Positions 1-8,734 are shown, counted from the stretch's first letter. The stretch is 64,000 bases of DNA from Thalassotalea_A litorea (GCF_043642205.1 NZ_JBHZSG010000001.1:219688-283687), one strand, 5' to 3'. Program-made: numbers and translations. Notes: generated by a model not told the origin, from the sequence alone.

Positions 1-806
1 TTGAATTCTTTCCGCCAAATTCTCCGGAAATGGAAACAACGCTGTGGAATTCTATCGAGCGACTTGCACCATTAAAACCAAATTTTGTATCAGTAACTTA
101 TGGTGCCGGAAGCGGAACTCGCGATCGCACCCATGGAGTAATTAAGCGTATTCAAAAAGATACTGGGTTAATTGCTGCTCCTCACCTTACCTGTATTGAT
201 GCTGGTCGCGACGAATTAATCCAGATAGCCAAAGATTACTGGCAATCCGGTGTTCGTCATATTGTCGCGTTACGAGGCGATCTGCCTGATTCCGACAAAA
301 AGCCAGGTATGTATGCATCTGACTTGGTGTCGCTGCTGCGAGAGGTTGAAGATTTCGATATTTCGGTTGCGGCCTATCCTGAGACCCATCCTGAAGCGCC
401 CAACGCACAGTTTGATTTGCTAAATTTAAAACGTAAAGTTGAAGCTGGCGCAAACCGGGCTATTACTCAGTTCTTTTTCGATATCGATTCGTATCTGCGT
501 TACCGTGACCGCTGTGTATCGGTTGGTATCGATGTGGAGATAGTCCCGGGTATTTTACCGGTTTCTAATTTTAACACCTTAAAGCGGTTCGCCGGATTGA
601 CCAATGTGAATGTGCCTAACTGGATGTACTCTATGTATGATGGTCTGGAAGACGATCCAGCCACCCGCAATCTGGTAGGTGCCAGTATTGCCATGGATAT
701 GGTAAAAATTCTGAGAAGCGAAGGCGTAAACCACTTTCATTTCTACACGTTAAATCGCTCCGAACTAACTTATGCTATATGCCATACCTTAGGTATTCGC
801 CCTTAA
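1..806 (+). CDS. metF: 5,10-methylenetetrahydrofolate reductase, 5'-truncated by the window edge
   Basis: MetF reduces 5,10-methylene-THF to 5-methyl-THF for methionine synthesis, using FAD. The frame is open from base 3, and the first codons read EFFPP, the conserved N-terminal segment holding the catalytic Glu of the family. The ATG at base 30 (METTLWNSI) is therefore internal, and roughly 25-30 N-terminal residues lie outside the window. Other family segments visible are SVTYGAGSG, APHLTCID, HIVALRGD, AITQFFFD and VPGILPVSN, and the C-terminus (HTLGIRP) ends where E. coli MetF ends. The gene converges on argE across a repeat element. Identification is firm; the start cannot be seen. Confidence 0.95.
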   Translation, partial: EFFPPNSPEMETTLWNSIERLAPLKPNFVSVTYGAGSGTRDRTHGVIKRIQKDTGLIAAPHLTCIDAGRDELIQIAKDYWQSGVRHIVALRGDLPDSDKKPGMYASDLVSLLREVEDFDISVAAYPETHPEAPNAQFDLLNLKRKVEAGANRAITQFFFDIDSYLRYRDRCVSVGIDVEIVPGILPVSNFNTLKRFAGLTNVNVPNWMYSMYDGLEDDPATRNLVGASIAMDMVKILRSEGVNHFHFYTLNRSELTYAICHTLGIRP

Positions 807-822
807 GTATGGTGTTACGGTA

Positions 823-1087
823 ATACCAATCACATTAAATTATTGCTCACTCAGTGAGAATTTAAAGGCTTTTAGGCAAGGCATTGATTGCAGAGAATGG
901 TCGCTCCATTGTCAAAATCAGTAACGCAGGATAAATGCCTTTAAAACTCACCCGTAGGGCGTTTATCAGAGGTCCATTTACAGCCCTATATTTCATATAT
1001 ATAGAATGACTATATCAATAAAATCTATGTTGTAACTGAACCTCTGCCCTAACTCTGAGTTGTGCACAAACTTAATGTGATTGGTAT
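823..1087 (-). repeat. 265-bp intergenic repeat (MITE-like), copy 1, full length
   Basis: A non-coding element bounded by inverted ends, ATACCAATCACATTAA on the left and TTAATGTGATTGGTAT on the right. It matches, in inverted orientation, an element of exactly the same length at 42645-42909, and shares long internal segments with 8562-8659 and 63904-64000. It holds no usable ORF. It fills the metF/argE convergent gap of 360 bp, where nothing else is apparent. No clear target-site duplication could be fixed. A miniature inverted-repeat transposable element is the most likely explanation. Confidence 0.85.
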
Positions 1088-1166
1088 AATTACTGGGTAG
1101 GGTTAAACGTCGAACCGACAGACTTTGAACCCTACCGCATAGTGACCGATATGCCGAGGCCATTTT

Positions 1167-2315
1167 TTACATACAATAATCTTTAATTAATCGGGTAAGC
1201 AAATTTAGCGTTGGTGGAATTTGATCGAACGCAAGAAATTCATCCGGTTGATGCGCCTGATCAATTGAGCCAGGTCCAAGAACAATGGTCTGACATCCTA
1301 ATTGCTGAATAAAAGGTGCCTCTGTGGCATAGTTCACCGCCCGACAACAATGCCCGGTAAGGGATTCAACTTTAGTTACCAATTCGCTGGTATTGTCTTC
1401 GGCAAATGCTGGTGAACTTGGATGTAATTCTTTTAGATGTACTCGCCCGGGGTACAGATGGGCAACCGGTTTTAACGCATCAGCTAACCAGCTTAGTAAT
1501 TCTTCGTCTTTAATACCCGGTAGCGAGCGGATATCGATATCCAGGTAACAGTCACCACAAATGCGGTTGGCATTGTCACCACCACGTATGGCTCCGAAAT
1601 TTAACGTGGGTTGGGGAACGCTAAATGCTTCATTGCGATAATTTTGTTGTAGGTTCTGTTTAAGTAACATCAACACTTCTATGACGTGGTAGATGATTTC
1701 GATCGCATTGACACCCTTGTCAGGCTGACTGGAATGCCCGGACTTTCCCTGCACGCTAATACGATGCGACATATGACCTTTATGCATAACTACCGGTTCA
1801 AGGCTTGTCGGTTCTCCAATAATGGCAACATCCGGTCGTATGAGTTGCTGATCGATAAAAAATCTCGCACCCGCCATGGTGGTTTCTTCATCGGCGGTGG
1901 CAAGGATATAAACGGGTTTTTTTAAGGATTTGGCGCTTAAGGTTTTACATACCTGCAGAATAAAGGCAAAAAAGCCTTTCATATCGCAAGTGCCCAGACC
2001 ATAAAATTTATTGTCTTTATCAATAAGTTTAAAGGGATCGCTACCCCAGCGTGCTTCATCAAATGGCACGGTGTCACTATGACCACTCAGTAACAACCCG
2101 CCTTCACCTTCGCCTAATTGTGCCAGCAAGTTATATTTACCTGGGCTACCGGGGACTTCATGAATGGAAATCTTAAAACCCAAATCGGCAAACCAGGAAG
2201 CAAGTAAATCAATAACCGGACGATTGGATTGGTCCCATTCAGAATCGCAGGAACTGATAGAAGGCACACCGATTAAGTCAGTTAATGCCCGAGTAAAATC
2301 TGGTAAATTCGTCAT
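1167..2315 (-). CDS. argE: Acetylornithine deacetylase (M20 family)
   Basis: ArgE hydrolyses N2-acetylornithine to ornithine and acetate, the deacetylation step of the linear arginine pathway. The 382-residue protein matches the family length (E. coli about 383). Expected metal and catalytic residues are visible: H79 and D81 in SGHSDTVP, D111 in GTCDMKG, the EE pair at 143-144 (ADEET), E168 (GEPT) and a C-terminal His in DQAHQPDE. It is divergent from argCBFGH, with a 371-bp shared control region carrying predicted ArgR boxes. The related M20 enzyme DapE is the alternative, but the arg context decides. Confidence 0.94.
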   Translation of the reverse strand: MTNLPDFTRALTDLIGVPSISSCDSEWDQSNRPVIDLLASWFADLGFKISIHEVPGSPGKYNLLAQLGEGEGGLLLSGHSDTVPFDEARWGSDPFKLIDKDNKFYGLGTCDMKGFFAFILQVCKTLSAKSLKKPVYILATADEETTMAGARFFIDQQLIRPDVAIIGEPTSLEPVVMHKGHMSHRISVQGKSGHSSQPDKGVNAIEIIYHVIEVLMLLKQNLQQNYRNEAFSVPQPTLNFGAIRGGDNANRICGDCYLDIDIRSLPGIKDEELLSWLADALKPVAHLYPGRVHLKELHPSSPAFAEDNTSELVTKVESLTGHCCRAVNYATEAPFIQQLGCQTIVLGPGSIDQAHQPDEFLAFDQIPPTLNLLTRLIKDYCM

Positions 2316-2323
2316 TTAAACTA

Positions 2324-2346
2324 TTTATGCTCTTTTATTGCATAAA
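2324..2346. promoter_or_regulatory. Inverted repeat in the argE leader
   Basis: TTTATGC and GCATAAA form a perfect 7-bp inverted repeat separated by 9 bp, 9-31 nt upstream of the argE start. It could be a weak operator or a leader hairpin near the ribosome binding site. No function is established by sequence alone. Confidence 0.3.
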
Positions 2347-2475
2347 TTCCCATTTATTGTTATCTTTCGCCTTTCAGTGTAAACAACCGGAAAAGCGCTG
2401 GCCAGCATTATTTGATTCGTCTATATTCAAAATTATTGTTAACTATTGCGGTAGGTTGTAAAGGTTTGTCTAAAT

Positions 2476-2556
2476 AATGAACAGGACGGCGCGCCAGGCG
2501 AACCTGAAGTGAATAAATATTCAATAAATGACTAGTTATTCACGAACCTGTTCATT
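2476..2556. promoter_or_regulatory. 10-bp inverted repeat flanking the ArgR operator; PuuR-like half-sites
   Basis: AATGAACAGG at 2476-2485 and its exact reverse complement CCTGTTCATT at 2547-2556 flank the predicted ARG boxes at 2508-2544. Read inward, each arm has an AATGAACA core preceded by A/T, which resembles the E. coli PuuR box (AAAATATAATGAACA). The inverted repeat is seen directly; any PuuR or other regulator binding is inference. Confidence 0.4.
2508..2544. promoter_or_regulatory. Predicted tandem ARG boxes (ArgR operator) between argE and argC
   Basis: TGAATAAATATTCA at 2510-2523 is a perfect palindrome and a full match to the ARG box core TGAATwwwwATTCA. A second, weaker box, TGACTAGTTATTCA, at 2529-2542 has two mismatches. 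The centre-to-centre distance is 19 bp, slightly shorter than the roughly 21 bp usual for paired boxes. Lying between divergent argE and argC, it should let the ArgR-arginine complex repress both directions. Confidence 0.8.
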
Positions 2557-2686
2557 AAATAAATATGTGTCAATAAAATCAATTACTCAACTCGTTGTTT
2601 AATAACAACATAATATTGAGATTTTGGGTTGAAAACGGCACTAAGAATCATTTAACAAATAAAGTTTAGTCGAAATAGAGGTTTAA

Positions 2687-3730
2687 GTGAAAATAGCAGT
2701 GGTTGGGGCCAGTGGATACGTTGGCGCAGAATTGGTCGCAATATTAGCAAAGCATCCTTTGATAGAAGAGATGCATTTGTTGGTATCGGAAAATAGCGAA
2801 GCAAAGAATGTTGCGTTCTCTCAACTGTATCCGCGCTTACAATCAACCTCAACGTTTTCAGAGCAGGCACTGCAGGCATTTAATAGTGATTGGCTCGCTC
2901 AATATGGCGGGCAGTTAGACGCCGTATTTATGGCAACTCCCCATGAGTATTCACAGCAATGGGCTAGTGCCTTTTTAGAACAAAATATAAAAGTATTTGA
3001 TTTATCCGGTGCCTTTCGTTTAAACCAGCCAGCAGATTATCCCGCATATTACGGCTTTGAACATCATTATCCGGATCTCCTGAAAAGTGCGGTTTATGGT
3101 CTGGCTGAATTTAATTTTGATCAAATTGCCAAAGCGGATCTGGTTGCCGTTCCTGGTTGCTACCCAACAGCAAGCTTGCTGGCAACAAAGCCTGTCACCA
3201 ATGCTAACCTGCAACACCCCGATAGCCATATCATTGTCAATGGGGTTAGTGGTGTTAGTGGTGCTGGGCGTAAAGCGTCAATGGCATCTTCATTTAATGA
3301 AGTAAGCCTGACAGCCTATAATATCTTGCAACACCGACATCAACCTGAAATCTCTCAAGAATGCGGCCATTCGGTGATTTTTAATCCTCATTTGGCGCCA
3401 TTTAAGCGTGGTCTGATGGCGACAGTGACTATTCATTGTCGATCTCAGGTAACCAGTGCCGATGTAGAAAAGGCATTTAACGAAGCCTATCAAACTCCGC
3501 AAAATGCCATGGTTCGCGTCACTCATGGCTGGCCAAAAATTGATGATGTCAGCCATACCCCATTTGCAAACCTGCATTGGCAATATGACGAAAGCAAACA
3601 TATTTTAGTGGTTAGCTGTGTTATTGATAACCTATTGAAAGGTGCCGCGTCTCAGGCGGTACAATGCTTTAATCTGGTGATGCAACAACCCATTGGTTGT
3701 GCCTTGACTGCCAACGGAGACCATTCGTGA
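2687..3730 (+). CDS. argC: N-acetyl-gamma-glutamyl-phosphate reductase
   Basis: ArgC reduces N-acetylglutamyl-phosphate to N-acetylglutamate semialdehyde with NADPH. The 347-residue protein has the N-terminal nucleotide-binding loop VGASGYVGAELV and the catalytic Cys158 in VPGCYPTA. The start is GTG, preceded by AGAGG at 2677-2681 (5 nt spacing), and it begins directly at the Rossmann strand, so no upstream extension is needed. It is first in the argCBFGH operon downstream of the ARG boxes. Its TGA stop overlaps the GTG start of argB, implying translational coupling. Confidence 0.96.
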   Translation: MKIAVVGASGYVGAELVAILAKHPLIEEMHLLVSENSEAKNVAFSQLYPRLQSTSTFSEQALQAFNSDWLAQYGGQLDAVFMATPHEYSQQWASAFLEQNIKVFDLSGAFRLNQPADYPAYYGFEHHYPDLLKSAVYGLAEFNFDQIAKADLVAVPGCYPTASLLATKPVTNANLQHPDSHIIVNGVSGVSGAGRKASMASSFNEVSLTAYNILQHRHQPEISQECGHSVIFNPHLAPFKRGLMATVTIHCRSQVTSADVEKAFNEAYQTPQNAMVRVTHGWPKIDDVSHTPFANLHWQYDESKHILVVSCVIDNLLKGAASQAVQCFNLVMQQPIGCALTANGDHS

Positions 3731-4500
3731 ACCCGTTAGTGATAAAAATTGGCGGCGCGATCATGGAAAATCTCCAGGCGCTGGATAAACTATTTTCGGT
3801 ATTGGTAAAGCTTCAGCAAACGCGGGGTGTGATCATTGTCCATGGTGGTGGCTGTGTTGTGGATGAGCATCTGTTAAAGGCTGGATTTCGTAGCGAAAAG
3901 ATAAATGGCTTACGGGTGAGTGATAAACGACACATGCCAATCATCACTGGTGCATTGGCTGGTACCGTGAATAAGCAGCTCGTAGCGCAGGCCAATAGCA
4001 AACAAATTCATTCGGTTGGTTTGGCATTGCACGATGGTGCTATGGTGAATTGCAAACCCGCAGCCCAAGAATTGGGCCAGGTGGGTGTTCCAGAGGCGGC
4101 AAATCCAGAGCTGGCGCAGGCATTATTAACGGCTAAGATGTTGCCAATTATCTGCTCTATCGGTCAGTTGGCAAATGGCGAACTGGTCAATGTTAACGCT
4201 GATGATGCTGCCGTTGCGATTAGTGAACTGGTCAATGGTGAACTGCTCTTATTGACCGACGTTGCCGGTGTCAAAGGCGCGGATGGTGATTACCTGCCTT
4301 CACTAAATCAGCAACAGGCCAGTCAATTAATAAAAGATGGGGTCATAGCAGGAGGCATGATCGCTAAAGTGAATGCGGCGTTTGACGCAGCGACCCGTTT
4401 ACGACGAAGTATCGCGGTTACCAGTTGGAAAGCTCCGGAGCAATTATTAACGCTTCACCAAGGAGAATTACTCGGTACCCGCATTTATCCCAACGAATAA
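3727..4500 (+). CDS. argB: Acetylglutamate kinase
   Basis: ArgB phosphorylates N-acetylglutamate. I place the start at the GTG at 3727, giving 257 residues beginning MNPLVIKIGGAIM, as in E. coli ArgB (258). The start overlaps the argC stop by GTGA, with CGGAGA at 3715-3720 as ribosome binding site. An in-frame start at 3697 would add ten residues lying inside argC and is unlikely. Amino-acid-kinase motifs are visible: KIGGA (phosphate binding), VIVHGGG and the GGM segment near the C-terminus (AGGMIAKV). The short form suggests an arginine-insensitive enzyme of the linear pathway, which is inference. Confidence 0.95.
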   Translation: MNPLVIKIGGAIMENLQALDKLFSVLVKLQQTRGVIIVHGGGCVVDEHLLKAGFRSEKINGLRVSDKRHMPIITGALAGTVNKQLVAQANSKQIHSVGLALHDGAMVNCKPAAQELGQVGVPEAANPELAQALLTAKMLPIICSIGQLANGELVNVNADDAAVAISELVNGELLLLTDVAGVKGADGDYLPSLNQQQASQLIKDGVIAGGMIAKVNAAFDAATRLRRSIAVTSWKAPEQLLTLHQGELLGTRIYPNE

Positions 4501-4531
4501 TAACTTTTTAAATTTACAGGATACTTTGTCA

Positions 4532-5440
4532 ATGAAATACTTTATCAAAGATACTCAGGCGAGCAAAACCGAGCTGGAACAGCTGATTAAACTTGCCATC
4601 GATATTAAACAAAATACCCCTAAATATAGCCAGGCCTTAAAAGGTAAATCGGTGGTAACGTTATTTGAAAAACCGTCGTTACGTACTCATGTCAGCTTTG
4701 ACATCGGTATTGCGAAGCTTGGTGGCCACAGTCTGTATATTGGTCAGCAAAATGGTCAGTTGGGAAAACGTGAACGAGTTAAAGATGTCGCCAAAAATCT
4801 GGCGTGCTGGGCTGATGCCATCGTTGCGCGGGTTTTTGATCACCAGGTTTTGCAGGAAATGGCGCAACATGCGTCAATACCCGTGGTCAATGCATTGTGT
4901 GATAAATACCATCCTTGCCAGGCGTTAGCAGATTTTCAAAGCTTGACCGAAACCTTTGGCACGGTGGAAAATCTTAACCTTGCTTATGTTGGTGATGGAA
5001 ATAATGTGTCTAACTCGCTGATGCTGATGGGGAGTATTTTAGGGGCAAATGTCACCGTGATTACCCCTCAAGGCCATGGACCTGGTTCTGAGTTTATAGA
5101 GCAAGCAGATAAACTTGCCACCGCCAGTGGCGCCAAATTTAAGGTCAGTGATAATATCGATGATATTGGTGAGCAACAAGCGATATATACCGATACGTGG
5201 ATCTCAATGGGAGATAACACTAAGGTCGAAGACATTTTAAATAAATTTATGCCGTTTCAGGTAAATGACGCTTTAATGACAAAAACTGGCGCCAGCGCTG
5301 TAATGCATTGTCAGCCGGCACATCTGGAGCAGGAAATCACAACCGCATTGTTCGATTCCGAGAAATCTTTGGCATTCGTTCAGGCAGAAAACCGCATGTG
5401 GGCGCAAAACGCCGTGCTGGTCACCCTATTACAAGATTAA
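4532..5440 (+). CDS. argF: Ornithine carbamoyltransferase
   Basis: ArgF makes citrulline from ornithine and carbamoyl phosphate. The chosen ATG at 4532 (MKYFIKDTQ) lies 10 nt after CAGGA; a TTG two codons upstream would be too close to that site. The product is 302 residues. The carbamoyl-phosphate loop reads S49-L-R-T-H53, where many OTCases have STRTR, so the last Arg is His here. Later motifs are HPCQALADFQ (carbamoyl-phosphate site) and HCQPAH (ornithine site). It matches the SLRT-type enzymes of marine gammaproteobacteria. An N-acylornithine-specific relative is conceivable but argE upstream argues for plain OTCase. Confidence 0.9.
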   Translation: MKYFIKDTQASKTELEQLIKLAIDIKQNTPKYSQALKGKSVVTLFEKPSLRTHVSFDIGIAKLGGHSLYIGQQNGQLGKRERVKDVAKNLACWADAIVARVFDHQVLQEMAQHASIPVVNALCDKYHPCQALADFQSLTETFGTVENLNLAYVGDGNNVSNSLMLMGSILGANVTVITPQGHGPGSEFIEQADKLATASGAKFKVSDNIDDIGEQQAIYTDTWISMGDNTKVEDILNKFMPFQVNDALMTKTGASAVMHCQPAHLEQEITTALFDSEKSLAFVQAENRMWAQNAVLVTLLQD

Positions 5441-5454
5441 TGAGAAGTAAGATT

Positions 5455-6669
5455 ATGAGTCAAAATATTAAAAAAGTTGTTTTAGCGTATTCCGGTGGTT
5501 TGGATACATCAGCGATTATTCCTTGGTTAAAGGAAAATTATGACGGTTGTGAAGTCGTCGCGTTTTGTGCCGATGTAGGTCAGGGTGACGAAGAACTTAT
5601 TGGTATTCAGGAAAAGGCCATTGCGTCAGGTGCCAGTGAATGTCACGTTGTTGACCTTAAAGAAGAATTTGTTAAAGACTATATTTTCCCGATTTTAAAA
5701 ACCGGCGCCGTCTACGAAGGTCAGTACCTGCTAGGTACCTCGATGGCCCGCCCGGTCATCGCCAAAGCTCATGTTGAAGTGGCACTGAAAGTCGGCGCGG
5801 ATGCGGTATGTCATGGTTGTACCGGTAAAGGCAATGATCAGGTTCGGTTCGAATCCTGTTTTGCAGCCCTTGCACCGCAACTAAAAGTGATTGCTCCATG
5901 GCGTGAGTGGGACATGGTTTCGCGTGAAGATCTATTGGCCTATCTGGATGAGCGCAATATCCCATGCGCAGCATCGCTGACAAAAATTTATTCACGTGAT
6001 GCAAATGCATGGCATATTTCTCACGAAGGTGGTGAGCTAGAAGATCCCTGGTGCGAACCTTCGAAAGAAGTTTGGACCATGACGGTTGATCCTATGGATG
6101 CGCCGAATGAGCCAGGATCTGTCACTCTGAGCTTTGATAAAGGTGAGCTGGTAAGCGTTGATGGCCAGGCTCTGTCTCCGTATGAAGCATTAGTGTACTT
6201 AAACGATAAAGCCGCTGCCCATGGTGTTGGACGCATTGATATCGTCGAAAACCGTTTGGTTGGGATGAAATCCCGAGGCTGTTATGAAACCCCGGGTGGC
6301 ACGGTATTAATGGCCGCATACAAAGGGTTGGAATCTTTGATTCTTGATAAAGAGTCTTTGAAATTTCGCGAGTCGGTAGGTCTGGAATTTTCCCATGTCA
6401 TCTATGACGGGCGTTGGTTTACGCCATTGGCAAGCGCACAGCTTGCGGCGTGTGAATCTTTCGCTGCGCAAATCAGTGGTGATGTCGTCGTAAAACTGTA
6501 TAAAGGTCAGGCAATTGTTACCCAGCGTCGCTCTGAAAATAGCCTGTACTCAGAAGAGTTCGCCACCTTTGGTGAAGATGACGTCTATGATCAAAAGCAT
6601 GCGGAAGGCTTTATTCGTTTATTCAGCCTGTCTAGCCGCATTGCTGCCTTAAAGGCTCAGGAGAAATAA
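5455..6669 (+). CDS. argG: Argininosuccinate synthase
   Basis: ArgG joins citrulline and aspartate using ATP. The ATG at 5455 gives 404 residues starting MSQNIKKVVLAYSGGLDTSAI, where AYSGGLDTS is the N-type ATP pyrophosphatase loop. The same frame is open back to 5308 inside argF, but those residues are unrelated to the family. Further family segments are GTSMARPVIAK, CHGCTGKGNDQVRF and the catalytic-region SRDANAWHISHEGG. It is the roughly 400-residue type, not the longer E. coli enzyme. It lies 14 bp after argF and directly ahead of argH. Confidence 0.96.
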   Translation: MSQNIKKVVLAYSGGLDTSAIIPWLKENYDGCEVVAFCADVGQGDEELIGIQEKAIASGASECHVVDLKEEFVKDYIFPILKTGAVYEGQYLLGTSMARPVIAKAHVEVALKVGADAVCHGCTGKGNDQVRFESCFAALAPQLKVIAPWREWDMVSREDLLAYLDERNIPCAASLTKIYSRDANAWHISHEGGELEDPWCEPSKEVWTMTVDPMDAPNEPGSVTLSFDKGELVSVDGQALSPYEALVYLNDKAAAHGVGRIDIVENRLVGMKSRGCYETPGGTVLMAAYKGLESLILDKESLKFRESVGLEFSHVIYDGRWFTPLASAQLAACESFAAQISGDVVVKLYKGQAIVTQRRSENSLYSEEFATFGEDDVYDQKHAEGFIRLFSLSSRIAALKAQEK

Positions 6670-6670
6670 C

Positions 6671-8560
6671 ATGGCATTATGGGGTGGCCGGTTTCAATCC
6701 GGTAGTAGTGATATTTTTAAAGCGTTTAATGATAGCCTGCCGTTTGATCACGTTCTGGTAAAACAGGATATTCAAGGTTCAATCGGTTGGTCGAAAGCGA
6801 TTCAAAAAGCCGGCGTGTTAACGGTAGAAGAGCAACAACAAATGGAGCAGGGTTTATTAGACCTTGCTGCCCGAGTTGACGCCGGTGAAGTCGATTTTAG
6901 CGAGTCCAGTGCCGAAGATATTCATTCTTGGGTAGAGTCTGAACTTACCCTGATGCTCGGAGATATTGCCCGCAAGTTACATACGGGCAGAAGCCGTAAC
7001 GATCAGGTTTCAACAGATCTACGTTTATGGTCACGGGAAACGGTCGATGTACTTCTGAAAACCTTGACCATGTGTGTACAAGAGTTGCTTAACCTTGCCG
7101 ACAACAACAAGCACCACATCCTCCCGGGTTATACCCATTTACAACGGGCACAACCTGTACGATTTGCGCATTGGTGTATGGCTTATGTTGAAATGCTGAA
7201 GCGTGACATTTCCCGCCTTGAAGATGCCCGTGTTCGTTTGAATCAGTCGCCACTAGGATGCGCCGCACTTGCCGGGACTACGTACGATATTGACCGCTAC
7301 GAACTGGCGGAATCTTTAGGCTTTGATGGTCCTTGCATGAATTCCCTGGATGCCGTTTCAGATCGTGACTATGTCCTCGATTTGTTGTTTGCTGCAAGTA
7401 CAGGGATGATGCATTTGTCACGGTTTGCTGAAGATTTAATCTTTTTCAATTCTGGTGAAGCAAACTTTATCTCATTAGGGGATCAGGTCACTTCAGGCAG
7501 CTCGTTAATGCCACAGAAGAAAAACCCGGATGCGCTCGAATTGATGCGTGGTAAAACCGGCCGGGTGTTTGGCTCTTTGCAAGCTTTGTTAGTTACGCTA
7601 AAAGGCCTGCCTTTGGCTTACAACAAGGATATGCAGGAAGACAAACAGGGCCTATTTGATGCCCTTGAGCAATGGTCAAACTGTTTGTTCATGATGAAAG
7701 AAGTGGTGAATTCCATTGAACTGAATTCTGCGGCGTGTCAAAAAGCTGCACGCGAAGGTTATGCCAATGCCACTGAACTAGCAGATTACCTGGTTTCTAA
7801 AGGCGTACCATTTAGAACTGCCCATGAAATCACAGGCGCTGTCGTGCTTTATGCCATCAATCAGCGTCTGCCGCTGGAAAATTTACGACTGGATGAATTT
7901 CAACAGTTTTCAAATTTGATTGAAGATGATGTGTATCCGATTCTTGAACTGGAATATCTGGTGGATAAACGCAGTATCCTTGGTGGTACCGGGATCGAAC
8001 CGGTTGAAAAAGTGATTGAACAAAATCGCCACCAGTTTGGCAGTGCTAAATTTGTGGTCCGGGATGCCAAACTTACCGACATTCGAGCCATTGTTAAATT
8101 GGTGAATTACTGGTCTTCACGGGAAGAAAATTTACCCCGTGGCGAAGAGGACTTAATACGCAGTATTCGCGATTTTGCGGTTGTTGAAGTGAACGGACAA
8201 GTATGTGCCTGTGCGGCTCTGTATGTTTACTCGACAGGCCTTGCAGAAATTCGCTCTCTTGGTGTATCAGTGAATCATCAGGGTAAAGGGTATGGTCAAA
8301 AGCTTTGTCGTTATTTATTGGATCGTGCCAAAGAAATGTCGCTGTTGAAAGTCTTTGTATTGACTCGTAAGCCAAAATTCTTTGAAAATCTTGGCTTTAA
8401 TCCTGGTGATAAAGACGCGTTGCCGGAAAAAGTAATGAAAGACTGCGATCTTTGTCCGAAGCAGAATAACTGCGATGAAGAAGCATTGCTGTATCATTTA
8501 AGTGATCATCATTCGATGCCGCAAATGCTCAATGCGATTGAAATTAATGAAGTCGTTTAG
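6671..8560 (+). CDS. argH: Bifunctional argininosuccinate lyase / N-acetylglutamate synthase fusion
   Basis: This 629-residue protein joins two enzymes. Residues 1 to about 457 are ArgH, which splits argininosuccinate to arginine and fumarate; they carry TGRSRNDQ and the GSSLMPQKKNPD signature near 276-287. Residues from about 467 form a GNAT acetyltransferase with the acetyl-CoA loop SLGVSVNHQGKGYG near 528-541. Such ArgH-A fusions are known in marine gammaproteobacteria, where the tail supplies the ArgA step. No amino-acid-kinase domain is present, so feedback by arginine must differ from classical ArgA. The tail contains a small Cys cluster (CDLCPKQNNC). It is last in the arg operon, one base after argG. 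Confidence 0.95.
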   Translation: MALWGGRFQSGSSDIFKAFNDSLPFDHVLVKQDIQGSIGWSKAIQKAGVLTVEEQQQMEQGLLDLAARVDAGEVDFSESSAEDIHSWVESELTLMLGDIARKLHTGRSRNDQVSTDLRLWSRETVDVLLKTLTMCVQELLNLADNNKHHILPGYTHLQRAQPVRFAHWCMAYVEMLKRDISRLEDARVRLNQSPLGCAALAGTTYDIDRYELAESLGFDGPCMNSLDAVSDRDYVLDLLFAASTGMMHLSRFAEDLIFFNSGEANFISLGDQVTSGSSLMPQKKNPDALELMRGKTGRVFGSLQALLVTLKGLPLAYNKDMQEDKQGLFDALEQWSNCLFMMKEVVNSIELNSAACQKAAREGYANATELADYLVSKGVPFRTAHEITGAVVLYAINQRLPLENLRLDEFQQFSNLIEDDVYPILELEYLVDKRSILGGTGIEPVEKVIEQNRHQFGSAKFVVRDAKLTDIRAIVKLVNYWSSREENLPRGEEDLIRSIRDFAVVEVNGQVCACAALYVYSTGLAEIRSLGVSVNHQGKGYGQKLCRYLLDRAKEMSLLKVFVLTRKPKFFENLGFNPGDKDALPEKVMKDCDLCPKQNNCDEEALLYHLSDHHSMPQMLNAIEINEVV

Positions 8561-8561
8561 G

Positions 8562-8659
8562 ACCAATCCCATTAAGTTTGTGCACAACTCAGAGTTAGGG
8601 CAGAGATTCAGCTACAACATAGATTTCATTGATATAGTCAATCTATATTAATGGTATAA
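8562..8659 (+). repeat. Repeat copy 2, internally deleted (about 98 bp)
   Basis: Begins two bases after the argH stop with CCAATCCCATTAAG and follows the left half of the 42645 copy through TATATTAATG, then jumps straight to a GTATAA end. The missing stretch would be bounded by TTAATG in the full element, so a short-homology deletion can explain it. It shows the end and about 90 bp of internal sequence conserved while the rest is lost. Confidence 0.75.
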
Positions 8660-8734
8660 CCTTCTAAGTTTTTCAGAGCGTTAGTTTCGCAATGATTAAC
8701 GACAAGTAATTAGTCATAAATGCTCGCGCTATAA

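Noticed and set aside
5308..5454. Longer argG N-terminus starting inside argF
   Set aside because: The added residues come from an alternative frame of argF and do not resemble ArgG; the family start MSQNIKKVVLAYSGG has its own ATG.
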